Shown in pieces: positions 37,756-46,701 of a DNA stretch of 64,000 bases. Position 1 is the stretch's first letter. Every line of letters starts with the position of its first letter. Origin of the DNA: Candidatus Saccharibacteria bacterium oral taxon 488 (GTDB lineage: Bacteria; Patescibacteriota; Saccharimonadia; Saccharimonadales; Saccharimonadaceae); contig CP040000.1 of NCBI GenBank assembly GCA_013100805.1, positions 372,001-436,000 on the forward strand. Reading direction: 5' to 3'. Made by a program: the position numbers and the translations under genes. The notes below the pieces were generated by a model. It was not told the origin of the DNA and ran no database searches. It saw only the letters and a list, made by a program, of their open reading frames with translations.

Positions 37756-38065
37756 GAGCTTTCTCTCCTGCTATAAATTGAAATGCTTTTTCGACCATCG
37801 GCCAATCAGCGATAAAATCCGCAATCTGCTTGGCACCAGCTTGCGTGATATTATAATATTTGCGCAATCGGCTCTGGTGCTCCACGCTATACGCCGAGAG
37901 TTTGCCTGCTTTTTCTAGGCGCTTGAGAATCGGATATAATGTTGGCTCAGTGATGTCAATATATGGTGACAAGTCCTTGACGATCTTGTATCCATACGAA
38001 TCTTGGTCGCGAATGGCAGCCAAGACACAGACCTCTAGTAGACCGCGTTTTAATTGTGATTCCAT
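37748..38065 (-). CDS. PadR-family transcriptional regulator
   Basis: A 105-residue winged-helix repressor: KRGLLEVCVLAAIRDQDSYG, LYPILKRLEKAGKLSAYSV, RKYYNITQAGAKQI. PadR proteins bind inverted repeats and often repress their own operon. A palindrome lies over the promoter. It is first in a three-gene operon (padR, DUF1700, DUF4097). Confidence 0.93.
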   Translation of the reverse strand: MESQLKRGLLEVCVLAAIRDQDSYGYKIVKDLSPYIDITEPTLYPILKRLEKAGKLSAYSVEHQSRLRKYYNITQAGAKQIADFIADWPMVEKAFQFIAGEKAHG

Positions 38066-38085
38066 ATCGCTTGCTCCTTTCTGCC

Positions 38086-38117
38086 AATACTATATATCAC
38101 ATAGTATTATGTGTAAA
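38086..38117 (-). promoter_or_regulatory. padR promoter and operator
   Basis: AATACTAT (38086-38093) and ATAGTATT (38101-38108) form an 8-base palindrome with a 7-base centre. On the complement, TTTACA with a 17-base spacer to TATAGT makes the promoter; the palindrome covers the spacer and the -10 box, as expected for self-repression. Confidence 0.75.
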
Positions 38118-38150
38118 GAGGTGTAGCGTATAAATCTATGCTAACTATAA

Positions 38151-38178
38151 AATCCACCCCTTGTATCAGGGGTGGATT
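38151..38178 (-). terminator. rplA terminator
   Basis: AATCCACCCC (38151-38160) and GGGGTGGATT (38169-38178) form a 10-base stem followed on the complement by TTATAG. Confidence 0.8.
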
Positions 38179-38195
38179 TATACTCGACACTGTTT

Positions 38196-39215
38196 TTAGA
38201 GGCTGTTCTCAACCTTTACGCTCGGCCCCATGGTGGTGGCGATAGCGATAGATTTGACATAAATGCCCTTGAGGCTGGATGGCTTTTGGGCGTTCAGGCT
38301 GGCGAGGAAGGCGCGGGTGTTTTCCGCCAGTTTGTCGGCGCCAAACGAAACCTTGCCGATTGACAAGTGGACGATGGCCTGCTTGTCGACGCGGTACTCA
38401 ACCTTGCCGGCCTTGGCTTCGGACACGGCTTTGGCGACGTCGGTGGCAACGGTGCCGGACTTTGGATTTGGCATCAAGCCGCGCGGGCCGAGCAGCCGAG
38501 CGTATTTGCCAAGCTTTGGCATATATTGCGGTGTAGCGACCAAGATATCAAAGTTTAGTTCTTCCTTGTCCAGCTGCTTCAGGAATTCCTCATCGCCGAT
38601 GATGTCAGCACCAGCCTTCTTGGCAGCGGCATGATCTGACTCTGGCGCGAACACTGCCACGCGAACGTCCTTGCCGGTACCATGTGGTAGCGCTACGGTC
38701 GAGCGGATGTTTTGGTCGGCTTGGCGTGGATCGACGCCCAGGCGAACGTGGATTTCAACGCTAGCGTCGAACTTGACCGGGCTGGTCTCAGTCGCCAGTT
38801 TCAGCGCTTCATCAAGGCTGTACAATTTATTTTTCTCAATCTTCTTCGCAGCTTCCTGGTATTTTTTACCGCGGCGTTCCAGGCGCGGACGCGTGATTGG
38901 CTTCGGGCCTTTCTTAACATGCGCTTCGGCGTCGTCGGACTGCGGCGTGGTGTCGCCAACTTCTTTACGGGCCTCCTTTTCGGCTTTTTCGGCAGCTTCG
39001 TCGAGGGCTTTTTGGCTGCGCTTGCCAGCCTTAGCAACGACGGCTTCGCGCTCGGCGATCACGTCTTTATCTTTGACGTCGTGCGGCTTACTGCTCTCAG
39101 GGGCGCCTGACTCAGCTTCGGCAATCGCTGCCTCGATCTCAGCGATAGTATTATTCTCGCTGACCGTTAGTTGTAGTTCTGCTGCTTTCTCGAGCAGCTC
39201 GGCTTTCTTGGCCAT
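38196..39215 (-). CDS. rplA: 50S ribosomal protein L1 with a long N-terminal extension
   Basis: The L1 core (from about residue 113, [14 protein letters not shown] ... [11 protein letters not shown]) is complete: [49 protein letters not shown]. In front are some 110 extra residues. Residues 3-35 ([25 protein letters not shown]) look like a SAP/HeH-type helix-extension-helix nucleic-acid module; the rest is a Lys/Glu/Ala-rich helical linker. The ATG at 39215 has an AAAGGA site; the upstream part of the frame has no ribosome signal. L1 is not next to L11 here. Confidence 0.95.
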   Translation of the reverse strand: MAKKAELLEKAAELQLTVSENNTIAEIEAAIAEAESGAPESSKPHDVKDKDVIAEREAVVAKAGKRSQKALDEAAEKAEKEARKEVGDTTPQSDDAEAHVKKGPKPITRPRLERRGKKYQEAAKKIEKNKLYSLDEALKLATETSPVKFDASVEIHVRLGVDPRQADQNIRSTVALPHGTGKDVRVAVFAPESDHAAAKKAGADIIGDEEFLKQLDKEELNFDILVATPQYMPKLGKYARLLGPRGLMPNPKSGTVATDVAKAVSEAKAGKVEYRVDKQAIVHLSIGKVSFGADKLAENTRAFLASLNAQKPSSLKGIYVKSIAIATTMGPSVKVENSL

Positions 39216-39333
39216 ACTAATCCTTTCTGTGGTACAAGCGGCGACTCGCGACCTCTCGGGCGAATCTGCCTCCCAGCATTGATTTGATGATAGTGAAATT
39301 ATACCTGAAATAATGCAGTAAAGCAACTATGGT

Positions 39334-40182
39334 TTATGCTGCGAGAGCATCTGTGTCGCCGCTGTTATGGTGCATTAACTTCGAGAGGAAACAACGGTCT
39401 GGGATAACATAAATAGTGCTATCGTCATCGTCCAGCGAAAGGGCAACCCGCGGAGCTGGCTCATCATTGGTGTGGTCGGTAATTACACTAAAGCCGGTGG
39501 ATCTCATGTCGTTAAATTTGCCATACGGAAGTCTAATCCCCTCACTTGTAAATGTAGACCCTTCACCGGAAAACGACCCACTCTTACAGAAATCTTCGCC
39601 CAATTGCTGAGTCAATGTTTGTACGCCCCAGGCGATTATCGCAGCACGGTCGGCGGGCGAGCCGGCATATTTGGCGGCATTTTCTATGTCGAGTATTGTC
39701 TCGTGTATCTCGGGATTCGTGGCTTGAGCCGAAAAATAATTCGCCAGCAAATCAGTTGGTAGATGGACATCAAACTGGAGAATATTGCCGACTGTTTCTT
39801 GGGAGAGCGGAAAATGATGCGTACCTTCCCAGGAACGAATAGCCAGTGCTGCCAGTGTTTGTGAGCGCTTATTGACTGTAAATGTTTTAGCCTCTGGTGG
39901 CAGGAGTTTTCCTCTCAGTTGATAAACAGCTAGTCCATTGCCTTCAGTAACGTTTGTAATAGTCACTGGCGAGCCGATGTAGTCGTCCGGGATGTGCGGG
40001 ATGATATGCTGTTTGATGATGTTTTCGGGATTCCTATTCGGCGGGAGGTGCTCTCCTCTCTTTGCTACTTCTGTCGTGACAGCGAACGCATGATTTGCCT
40101 CACTAACTCCTCGCTGAAAGTTTAGGCTACTTAGCACAGACAGCCCGTCGGCTATTGGCGAATAATGATGTCTTTCTCCCAT
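39334..40182 (-). CDS. Unknown 282-residue protein
   Basis: I do not recognise this soluble protein. It has a beta-rich middle (PVTITNVTEGNGLAVYQLRG), a helical part (LLANYFSAQATNPEIHETIL) and an acidic C-terminus (LSLDDDDSTIYVIPD). There is no signal peptide. DNA is moderately AT-rich. It lies between rplA and a broken gene, in a stretch that interrupts the usual ribosomal protein cluster, and is probably a single-gene unit. Confidence 0.6.
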   Translation of the reverse strand: MGERHHYSPIADGLSVLSSLNFQRGVSEANHAFAVTTEVAKRGEHLPPNRNPENIIKQHIIPHIPDDYIGSPVTITNVTEGNGLAVYQLRGKLLPPEAKTFTVNKRSQTLAALAIRSWEGTHHFPLSQETVGNILQFDVHLPTDLLANYFSAQATNPEIHETILDIENAAKYAGSPADRAAIIAWGVQTLTQQLGEDFCKSGSFSGEGSTFTSEGIRLPYGKFNDMRSTGFSVITDHTNDEPAPRVALSLDDDDSTIYVIPDRCFLSKLMHHNSGDTDALAA

Positions 40183-40227
40183 AATTAACTACAAGTGTAG
40201 ATGAGAACACATTATTTTGCAAGTAAT

Positions 40228-40256
40228 TTGACATACCTGCAACGTAGCGGTACAAT
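40228..40256 (+). promoter_or_regulatory. Promoter of the frameshifted gene
   Basis: TTGACA (40228-40233), a 17-base spacer and TACAAT (40251-40256), nine bases before an ATG at 40266. Both boxes are near consensus, so the locus should still be transcribed. Confidence 0.8.
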
Positions 40257-40265
40257 TATGTAACT

Positions 40266-40702
40266 ATGAGTAAGGCGGAATTTTTAGGTAGGTGCAAGGA
40301 CTGTCCGATTGCTGGACCGGCTTGCGAGAACGTGGAGAATAGACGGCGGGCTCTGCCCAAGAGGCTGCAGAGTTAGCTCTAAAGGGGCTGAGCAATAATC
40401 CAAATATTCAACTTTTTCGAGATGATGGCGTGCAGATTGATGTTGCAGATCTGGATCCTGAGGTCCTAGGAGAACTTAATAAAGATCTACGTAATCAAGC
40501 AGCGGACCGTTTTGATGAGATTGATAAATCTAGAAATTATGTACTGCAGTTTGCCGAGAAGTGTCCTGGTCCAACGACAGCTCGATTTCGGGCAAAGACG
40601 GGTCGCTTAGTAGAGGTGACGGTGTGTGATAGCGCTGCACTGCCTTGGCAAAGTAGCGGAGAGGGAAACATAGAGCCTGTACGAGTGAGGCGAAGGTCGT
40701 AA
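40266..40702 (+). pseudogene. Frameshifted small gene of unknown function
   Basis: The ATG at 40266 opens a 36-codon frame with Cys residues (GRCKDCPIAGPACENVEN) that ends at a TAG near 40375. In the -1 frame, an open stretch from about 40347 continues (GSAQEAAELALKGLSNNPN) through a second 90-codon frame to 40702. Joined by one -1 shift near 40347-40355, they give a protein of about 145 residues: an N-terminal Cys cluster and an acidic helical body. Either it is a recent pseudogene, a sequencing error, or uses frameshifting; no classical slippery heptamer is seen. The downstream half alone could also start at a GTG (40430). Confidence 0.6.
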
Positions 40703-40744
40703 CCTGCTTGCCCCTGCTCTTTCGTCTCTGCTACAATAGCAGGT

Positions 40745-42034
40745 ATGAACAATATCACAATCACAGACATTCACGCACGACAAATTTTAGATTCTCGGGG
40801 CAATCCGACGGTGGAGGCCGATGTTCGGCTGAGCGATGGCTCGTTCGGGCGGGCGGCGGTGCCGTCGGGCGCCAGCACTGGTTCGCACGAGGCGGTCGAG
40901 CTGCGTGACGGCGACTTGGCGTATGGTGGTAAGGGTGTGCTCAAGGCGGTCGAGCATGTCAACACCGAGATTGCGCGGGCGCTGCGCGGCATGGATCCAT
41001 TTGCGCAACATCGGGTTGACGAGCGGATGCGACAGCTGGACGGCACGCTGAATAAGGGGCGGCTTGGGGCGAATGCGATCCTGGCAGTCAGCCTAGCAGT
41101 TGCCAAGGCGGCGGCTGAGTCTAAGGGTATTGAATTTTTTATCTATGTCAATCAGCTGGCGAATGCTGGCACGATGAGCCTGCCGATGCCGATGATCAAT
41201 GTGATGAACGGCGGGCAGCACGCGCTTGGTGCTACTGATATTCAGGAATACATGATCATCCCGGTCGGCGCATCGACGTTCGAGGATGCGATGCGGATGA
41301 GCGCCGAGGTGTTTCATGCGCTGGCGAAGGTACTCAAGGCCGAGGGCTACCCGACGACTGTTGGTGACGAAGGCGGCTACGCACCACATGTGCGCGGCGG
41401 TAATATGGAGCCGGTCAAGCTGCTGGCACGGGCGATTCAGCAGGCTGGCTACAAGTTGGAGCAGGACTTTGCCTTTGCTCTTGACGTGGCCTCGAGCGAA
41501 TTCCATGAGGACGATGGCCAGTATCGGCTGGAGACGGAGCATCGCACGCTGGATGTCAATGGCATGATCAAGATGTACAAGCAGCTGCGGGCTGAGTATC
41601 CGGTGGTGTCGATCGAGGATGGACTGGACGAGGAGGCCTGGCACGACTGGCAGACGCTGACGACGGAGCTTGGCTCGACGACGCAGCTGGTCGGTGATGA
41701 TTTGTTAGTGACGAATGTGATGCGGCTAGACCGAGCGATCGCTGAAAAGGCCGGTAACGCGATTTTGATCAAGCCAAATCAAATCGGTACGCTGAGCGAG
41801 ACGATTCAGGCGGTGATGATGGCGAAAAAGGCCGGCTGGAATACGGTGATGAGCCACCGCTCGGGCGAGACCGAGGACGTGACAATTGCTCATCTGGCGG
41901 TCGGGCTCGGTACGGGCCAGATCAAGACCGGCTCGATGTCGCGTTCAGAGCGTATCGCCAAGTACAATGAACTGATGCGCATCGCCGAGATGCGACCAGA
42001 GCTAGAGCTAGTGCGGCCGTTCAAGCAGTTGTAG
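40745..42034 (+). CDS. eno: Enolase
   Basis: Converts 2-phosphoglycerate to phosphoenolpyruvate; 429 residues, normal length. Signatures: ARQILDSRGNPTVEADVRL, PSGASTGSHEAVELRDG, and ILIKPNQIGTLSETIQAV, followed by MSHRSGETEDVTIAHLAVG. Catalytic Glu, Lys and metal acids are intact. TACAAT (40732-40737) lies seven bases before the ATG with no ribosome site, so the message is probably leaderless. It is a single-gene unit convergent with the Sua5-type gene. Confidence 0.98.
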   Translation: MNNITITDIHARQILDSRGNPTVEADVRLSDGSFGRAAVPSGASTGSHEAVELRDGDLAYGGKGVLKAVEHVNTEIARALRGMDPFAQHRVDERMRQLDGTLNKGRLGANAILAVSLAVAKAAAESKGIEFFIYVNQLANAGTMSLPMPMINVMNGGQHALGATDIQEYMIIPVGASTFEDAMRMSAEVFHALAKVLKAEGYPTTVGDEGGYAPHVRGGNMEPVKLLARAIQQAGYKLEQDFAFALDVASSEFHEDDGQYRLETEHRTLDVNGMIKMYKQLRAEYPVVSIEDGLDEEAWHDWQTLTTELGSTTQLVGDDLLVTNVMRLDRAIAEKAGNAILIKPNQIGTLSETIQAVMMAKKAGWNTVMSHRSGETEDVTIAHLAVGLGTGQIKTGSMSRSERIAKYNELMRIAEMRPELELVRPFKQL

Positions 42035-42085
42035 TTCATAGGTTACGAGACAAGACGTCGGGCGCCTGGTTGGCTGTAGTGGAAA

Positions 42086-42646
42086 TTATTGCCGCAGGGT
42101 GATCACTTCGTCGCCGTCGGTAAATGTGATGATCCGTGAAGGCATTATCCCCTTGATTTTCCCGCCGTCAACGTAGACAGCCACCTCATCGCCAAAATAC
42201 GCGATCGCCTCGTTGATTGTGGCGGCTGGTGGCTGCCCCGCGGGGTTAGCACTTGGTGCGAGTAGTGGGCCAACACATTGAATTAGCTCGGATAATGCCG
42301 TCCCTGATGGCATGACGCGAAATGCCAAGGTCGCGTCAGTACGTACTAGGTGCGGCATAACGTCGGGGCTGACCCTGGCAGCGATAGTGGTCGGCCGTTC
42401 GCAGGACAGCTGGTCATAGATATGTCGCTGCTTGGTGGTGAGGCCAGTGATATCGTTGGCGCTGCCAAGCAGGATGATGCAGGATTTGGTGCGGTCGCGC
42501 TGGCGGACGCGGTACAGCTCATCAACTGCCCTCGGACTATCAGCTCGAGCGAGCAGACCATAAATAGTGTCCGTTGGCGCGACGACGAGCTTGTCAGCCC
42601 GCAGCGCCTCGATAACCGTAGTATCAAGTAAGTTTTTGGTAATCAT
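42086..42646 (-). CDS. tsaC: Sua5/YciO/YrdC-family threonylcarbamoyl-AMP synthase
   Basis: Makes threonylcarbamoyl-AMP for the t6A37 modification of tRNA. The 186-residue protein has VVAPTDTIYGLLARA, the Lys/Arg cluster RVRQRDRTKS that binds ATP, and GPLLAPSANPAGQPPA near the end, as in TsaC/YrdC. It lacks the extra Sua5 C-terminal domain. The ATG is six bases after TATAAT. tRNA-Thr genes in the window read ANN codons, the class that needs t6A. Confidence 0.9.
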   Translation of the reverse strand: MITKNLLDTTVIEALRADKLVVAPTDTIYGLLARADSPRAVDELYRVRQRDRTKSCIILLGSANDITGLTTKQRHIYDQLSCERPTTIAARVSPDVMPHLVRTDATLAFRVMPSGTALSELIQCVGPLLAPSANPAGQPPAATINEAIAYFGDEVAVYVDGGKIKGIMPSRIITFTDGDEVITLRQ

Positions 42647-42665
42647 CAGATGATTATATCACAAT

Positions 42666-42695
42666 AAAATTGCTCCCACGGCAGGGAGCAATTTT
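42666..42695. terminator. Terminator after rplK
   Basis: AAAATTGCTCCC (42666-42677) and GGGAGCAATTTT (42684-42695) form a perfect 12-base stem ending in T-tracts on both strands. It lies between the rplK end and the leaderless promoter of the tsaC-type gene. Confidence 0.85.
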
Positions 42696-42712
42696 GGATG
42701 AACAGGTGTAAA

Positions 42713-43138
42713 TTAGGCGGCGACCTCTACGCCCATTGAGCGAGCGGAACCAGCAACGACTTTCATCGCGCCTTCGATATCGATGGCGTTTAGCTGATCC
42801 ATTTTTGCTTCGGCAATTTCCTGAAGCTGTGCGCGAGTGATTGTGCCAACTTTCTCGGCGTGCGGCTTGCCTGAACCCTTTTGAATGCCGGCTTTTTCGC
42901 GGATCATATCATCGACTGGCTGGCCAAGCGATTTCCACGTAAAGGTGCGATCTTCAAACACCTGAATGTGGACGATAACGTCCTTGCCCATCATATCTTT
43001 GGTGGCGTCGTTGAACGGATTGATGAAATCCATCATGTTCAGCCCCCACTGACCGAGGGTTGAGCCGACTGGTGGTCCGGCGGTTGCTCGTCCGGCAGGG
43101 ATGCGTAGTTTTAGATTACCGATAACTTTCTTTGCCAT
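42713..43138 (-). CDS. rplK: 50S ribosomal protein L11
   Basis: The 141-residue protein of the GTPase-associated centre. PAGRATAGPPVGSTLGQWGLN and the C-terminal RNA-binding domain (KVGTITRAQLQEIAEAKM; GSARSMGVEV) are typical, with small substitutions. A TATAAT box, a leader of about 40 bases and AGAGGAAA precede the ATG. Unlike most bacteria, rplA does not follow. Confidence 0.97.
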   Translation of the reverse strand: MAKKVIGNLKLRIPAGRATAGPPVGSTLGQWGLNMMDFINPFNDATKDMMGKDVIVHIQVFEDRTFTWKSLGQPVDDMIREKAGIQKGSGKPHAEKVGTITRAQLQEIAEAKMDQLNAIDIEGAMKVVAGSARSMGVEVAA

Positions 43139-43203
43139 AGTTTCCTCTTATTTTTCCGTGCGTAACCACTGTATTATAACGAAAATTGTGCTAGAATACA
43201 AGC

Positions 43204-43773
43204 ATGAACGCTCGCAGCATCAAGCCAATTCGTCGCCTGATCAACATGTTTGGGGCGCTCGCTTACAGCCTGTTGATTTTCACTTATGCGGTTATCGTCG
43301 GTGCTGGGTTGTTGTGGCTGGCACGCAGTGGCCTACTTATGCAGCTCGGTGTATCGCCAGAGACAGTCCAGCCGGCACCCACCCCGCCCACTACGCCGAG
43401 CGATACGACGCCTCGTGCGGTACCGTTTCTCCTTCAGGTGGTGCAGCTGGTGCTGATGTCGGTAATGACGGTGGCGGTTTTGGGTGTGGTGGTGATGCTA
43501 CCGTATTGGCTGGGGCGCTGCGGCTCGTATCTATTGAAGCGCAGCATTCGATTATGTCACAGCCAAGTGACGCTGGCGACCCTATTGTTCGGCAAGATAT
43601 TGGCGTGCGGTATCGGGACGGTGCCAGTGCTGATCATGGCGATGTATGATGCTAGGCAGTGGCCGATCGCGGCGGTACTGCTGGGGACGATTACGGTGGC
43701 GCTGGTCCTCTTTGCCACACAACACTACCTCGCCAAAAGTAGCGAGGTAGTTGAAGCCAAAGATGTCTGGTAG
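43204..43773 (+). CDS. Unknown four-helix membrane protein
   Basis: A 189-residue protein with four hydrophobic helices (about 18-42, 75-98, 120-140, 150-170) and a Pro/Thr-rich loop (VQPAPTPPTTPSDTTP) after the first. No family recognised. The ATG is six bases after TAGAAT and so is probably leaderless. It is placed, on the opposite strand, between rplK and nusG, which are normally adjacent. A hairpin CTACCTCGC/GCGAGGTAG (43725-43750) lies inside its last codons and may end transcription. Confidence 0.65.
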   Translation: MNARSIKPIRRLINMFGALAYSLLIFTYAVIVGAGLLWLARSGLLMQLGVSPETVQPAPTPPTTPSDTTPRAVPFLLQVVQLVLMSVMTVAVLGVVVMLPYWLGRCGSYLLKRSIRLCHSQVTLATLLFGKILACGIGTVPVLIMAMYDARQWPIAAVLLGTITVALVLFATQHYLAKSSEVVEAKDVW

Positions 43774-43812
43774 CTTGGTGATGTATCGCCGCGCGGCCAG
43801 ATGATTAGGCAG

Positions 43813-44358
43813 CTAGACTTTCTTGACCTGCAGTGCGTCCAGCTCGACCGGCGTATCGCGGCCAAACATACTGACCATGACCTTGATCTTGCCCTTGATA
43901 GCGTCAATTTCTGCGATCGACCCATCAAAGCCCTTGAATGGCCCGTCAATGATGGAGACCACTTCGCCGACCGAGAAATCAATCTGATGCTTTGGCTCTT
44001 CGACGCCCATACGCTTTTTGATCTTGGTAATTTCTTTGTCGGACACCGGTGTTGGCGTGGTGTCGGCACCAACGAAGCCAGTCACGCCCGGTGTGTTGCG
44101 GACAATGTACCACGTCTCGTCGGTCAGCTTCATCTCGACCAACACGTAGCCCTGAAAGATCTTGGCATCGACAACCTTGCGTTTGCCGTTTTTGATCTGA
44201 ATTTGCTTTTCTTTCGGCACCATGACGTCAAAGATTTTGTCGGCCATGTCGACGCCGTTGATGCGCTGGCGGATGGATTCAGCAACCTTTTCCTCGTAGC
44301 CCGAGTAGGTGTGAATGGCGTACCACGAGCGAGTTGAATCGTAGCGATTTGATGACAT
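43813..44358 (-). CDS. nusG: Transcription antitermination factor NusG
   Basis: The 181-residue protein couples RNA polymerase with the ribosome or Rho. The NGN domain (WYAIHTYSGYEEKVAESIRQ; YVLVEMKLTDETWYIVRNTP; GVTGFVG) and the C-terminal KOW domain (FSVGEVVSIIDGPFKGFDGS) are complete. It starts 12 bases after secE and forms an operon with it. Confidence 0.97.
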   Translation of the reverse strand: MSSNRYDSTRSWYAIHTYSGYEEKVAESIRQRINGVDMADKIFDVMVPKEKQIQIKNGKRKVVDAKIFQGYVLVEMKLTDETWYIVRNTPGVTGFVGADTTPTPVSDKEITKIKKRMGVEEPKHQIDFSVGEVVSIIDGPFKGFDGSIAEIDAIKGKIKVMVSMFGRDTPVELDALQVKKV

Positions 44359-44370
44359 AAATTCCCTTTC

Positions 44371-44757
44371 CTATTTCAAAATTTGATTAAAGCCCCAGTT
44401 AAAGCCGGCGTCAAGCAGCAAGATCAGCACCACAAAGATCAACGTAAATACCAGTACTGCCGCCGTCATGCTCCAGGTTGCTGAGCGAGTCGGCCAGCGT
44501 ACCAGCTTGAGCTCCTGCCACGCGCCCTTGAAATAACCAACGTCGCCTGATTTTTTCAATGATTTTTTGGCCGTAGTTTTTGGCTGTTTTGGCGACGAGC
44601 CGGTCGCTGTCACCGTTTTTTTGGTGGTCTCACTGGTGGTTTTTTTGGTGGGTGCGGTTGCTTTTGGTTTAGTTGGTGACGGCTGCTTCGTCCCCTCATC
44701 TTTCGCGGTGATGCGGCGAACCCTCGTCTTTGATTCTGCTGCGTTTTTTTGAGCCAT
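44371..44757 (-). CDS. secE: Protein translocase subunit SecE
   Basis: SecE clamps SecY. The 128-residue protein has a long Lys/Thr/Pro-rich cytosolic N-terminus, then the conserved GAWQELKLVRWPTR amphipathic segment and a single membrane helix (AAVLVFTLIFVVLILLLDAGF). Position before nusG supports the call. The ATG at 44757 with GGGAG in front was preferred over an in-frame TTG four codons earlier. Confidence 0.93.
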   Translation of the reverse strand: MAQKNAAESKTRVRRITAKDEGTKQPSPTKPKATAPTKKTTSETTKKTVTATGSSPKQPKTTAKKSLKKSGDVGYFKGAWQELKLVRWPTRSATWSMTAAVLVFTLIFVVLILLLDAGFNWGFNQILK

Positions 44758-44841
44758 AGTTTCTCCCAATTTAAAAGTCTGCTTCTTAGCAGACTGTCAA
44801 GTCTATTGTAGCGTGTCCGGGCCGTGATTGCAAGGGCGGTC

Positions 44842-45972
44842 TCACGCGGACGTGGGCGGATCGGCCAGCTCAAAGCTAAACGTCGAGCCGTGATTGAGTC
44901 GGCTTTTGACAGAGATGGTGCAGCCGAGTTTGTGCGCCAATTTACCCGCAACATACAGCCCCAGTCCGGTGCCGCTGGTCTCGCGGGTACGATAATCCTC
45001 GGCCCGGTAAAACCGCTGGAAAATCTTTTTTTGGTCAGTCTTGCCGATGCCTATCCCGGTATCAATTACCGCAAATTGTACGACGCCGTTACGCCGGTGC
45101 ATCCGCAGCGTCACCCCGCCACGAGGCGTGTATTTGATGGCGTTGATGATGAAGTTTTGCAGTAGCTCGGTCAAGTACAGCCGCGAAACCTTGATCACGC
45201 CAATCTGCGCACTCACGTCAAGGTCAAACCGCAACCCCTTCTCGGCCGCTCGCGGCGCAAACTCACTGTGTAACGTGCTAGCCAGCTCCATCAGATTAAT
45301 CGTCTCCGTCTCATCCGCCGCTCCACGTTCAGCGCGCGATAGGGTGCCAAGATCGTTGATCATTTTAGCGAGGAACATCACTTGATCGTGCGCCGCCACC
45401 AGCGCCTCATGCACCTTTTGGGTGTAGCCTTTCTCGGCGAGCAGTCGAGCATTATCGAGTGCTCCCTCGGCAATGGCCACCGGTGTGCGCAGTTCGTGAC
45501 TAACAACGCTGATGAACTCATCACGCTCCTCTTCGAGGCTTTTTATCTTGGTGACGTCACGCAGAATCAACACGTAGCCATCAGTGCTGGAACTGCCGCC
45601 CAAAATCGGCGCAAAGGTCGCCTCCAGTCGCAAATGATCGCCATCGCTGAGTGGCATGATCAGGTCGTCACGGGTACGGATTGACGGCGACTTACTGAGC
45701 TCCTCAAACACGTCGATCGGTGTACCGCTGAGCGTCTGCAATTGAAATGTCTCGCTGATGTGATGACCGTGCAGCGTGGCGTTAGTGTCCAGCAGGCCGA
45801 TCATCGCCGCATTATAAATCGTGATCACGCCGTGAGCGTCAGTACTCAGCACCGCGTCGGTCAAGCTGTTTACCAGTGTCATCATCTGGCTATGCTCTGG
45901 CGCGGCTTTCGTCTCATCGCGTCCGCATTGCTGACTGCGCCCCATGCGCCACCTGCCCATCCCTTGTCTCAT
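44842..45972 (-). CDS. Orphan PAS-domain sensor histidine kinase
   Basis: A 376-residue cytosolic kinase. A PAS domain (about 30-140, VLSTDAHGVITIYNAA) leads to the HisKA dimer helix with phospho-site H in ISVVSHELRTPVAIA, then HATPase: N box LLQNFIINAIKYTP, G1 VIDTGIGIG, G2 GTGLGLYVAGKLAH. There is no membrane segment and no response regulator gene beside it, so its signal is probably cytosolic (PAS ligand or redox) and its partner is encoded elsewhere. A TATACT box lies eight bases before the ATG. Confidence 0.92.
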   Translation of the reverse strand: MRQGMGRWRMGRSQQCGRDETKAAPEHSQMMTLVNSLTDAVLSTDAHGVITIYNAAMIGLLDTNATLHGHHISETFQLQTLSGTPIDVFEELSKSPSIRTRDDLIMPLSDGDHLRLEATFAPILGGSSSTDGYVLILRDVTKIKSLEEERDEFISVVSHELRTPVAIAEGALDNARLLAEKGYTQKVHEALVAAHDQVMFLAKMINDLGTLSRAERGAADETETINLMELASTLHSEFAPRAAEKGLRFDLDVSAQIGVIKVSRLYLTELLQNFIINAIKYTPRGGVTLRMHRRNGVVQFAVIDTGIGIGKTDQKKIFQRFYRAEDYRTRETSGTGLGLYVAGKLAHKLGCTISVKSRLNHGSTFSFELADPPTSA

Positions 45973-45993
45973 ATGATTTTAGTATAGCACATG

Positions 45994-46692
45994 CTACACG
46001 TGCGGTGTATGGTTTTTCAGCGCCGCTCGGTGTGTTTTGTAGGCTGGGTCGATGGCCGCAACCTCTCGCCAAAACGCGTCGGAGTGATTCATCTGGCGGG
46101 TGTGAGCCAGTTCGTGAATCAATACATAATCAAGCAACTCAAACGGCAGGTTCATCAGTGCGATGTTCAGGCTAATCGTGCCGCGCGACGAGCAGCTGCC
46201 CCAACGGCTGGAGGCGTGCGTCAGCTTGACGGTTTGATAGGAAAAGTCGTGTTCCTCGGCCAGGAATTTCAGTCGCCGCGGCAGGTAGCTTTTGGCTTCT
46301 TTGCGTAGCGCTGTGATGATGACTTCGCGAATGCGCTGCTGGATGGCTGGAGTGGTGATGTTGGTGCCGGGCGGTAGCTTGACGAGGATGTGGGTGCCGG
46401 AGCGCTTGATAATGGGTTCAGTGAGCGTGGGCTGGGTCTCGATGATCAGGTGATGACTTTTACCAATTGATTGGTCGTGCGTGTAGTAGTGACCTTGCTG
46501 ATGCTCGCTCAGGAGTTTGCGAATACGCGGCCGGGATGACTTGATAAGCATTTTTGCGGCGAGCAGCGGTGCGTACGTCGGCAAGCTGATCCGCAGCTGC
46601 CCGTTTGGCGCGACTTTCAGTGACACCTGACGCGCCAAGTGCGAGCGCCTCACCGTGATTTCGCCAAATTCAGCGTCAGTAATGGTTGGCAT
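45994..46692 (-). CDS. YgjP-like zinc metallopeptidase domain protein
   Basis: A 232-residue member of the YgjP/DUF45 group. The C-terminal domain shows RWGSCSSRGTISLN and the zinc motif LIHELAHTRQMNHSDAFW (HExxH plus a downstream His). The N-terminal half is a beta-rich domain (VRRSHLARQVSLKV). The substrate is unknown. AGGAG precedes the ATG and it follows the P-loop kinase gene by nine bases. Confidence 0.88.
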   Translation of the reverse strand: MPTITDAEFGEITVRRSHLARQVSLKVAPNGQLRISLPTYAPLLAAKMLIKSSRPRIRKLLSEHQQGHYYTHDQSIGKSHHLIIETQPTLTEPIIKRSGTHILVKLPPGTNITTPAIQQRIREVIITALRKEAKSYLPRRLKFLAEEHDFSYQTVKLTHASSRWGSCSSRGTISLNIALMNLPFELLDYVLIHELAHTRQMNHSDAFWREVAAIDPAYKTHRAALKNHTPHV

Positions 46693-46701
46693 GTATAGCT
46701 C

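Noticed and set aside
43725..43750. Hairpin CTACCTCGC/GCGAGGTAG as a nusG terminator
   Set aside because: It lies inside the end of the opposite gene and is not followed by a T-tract in the nusG direction.
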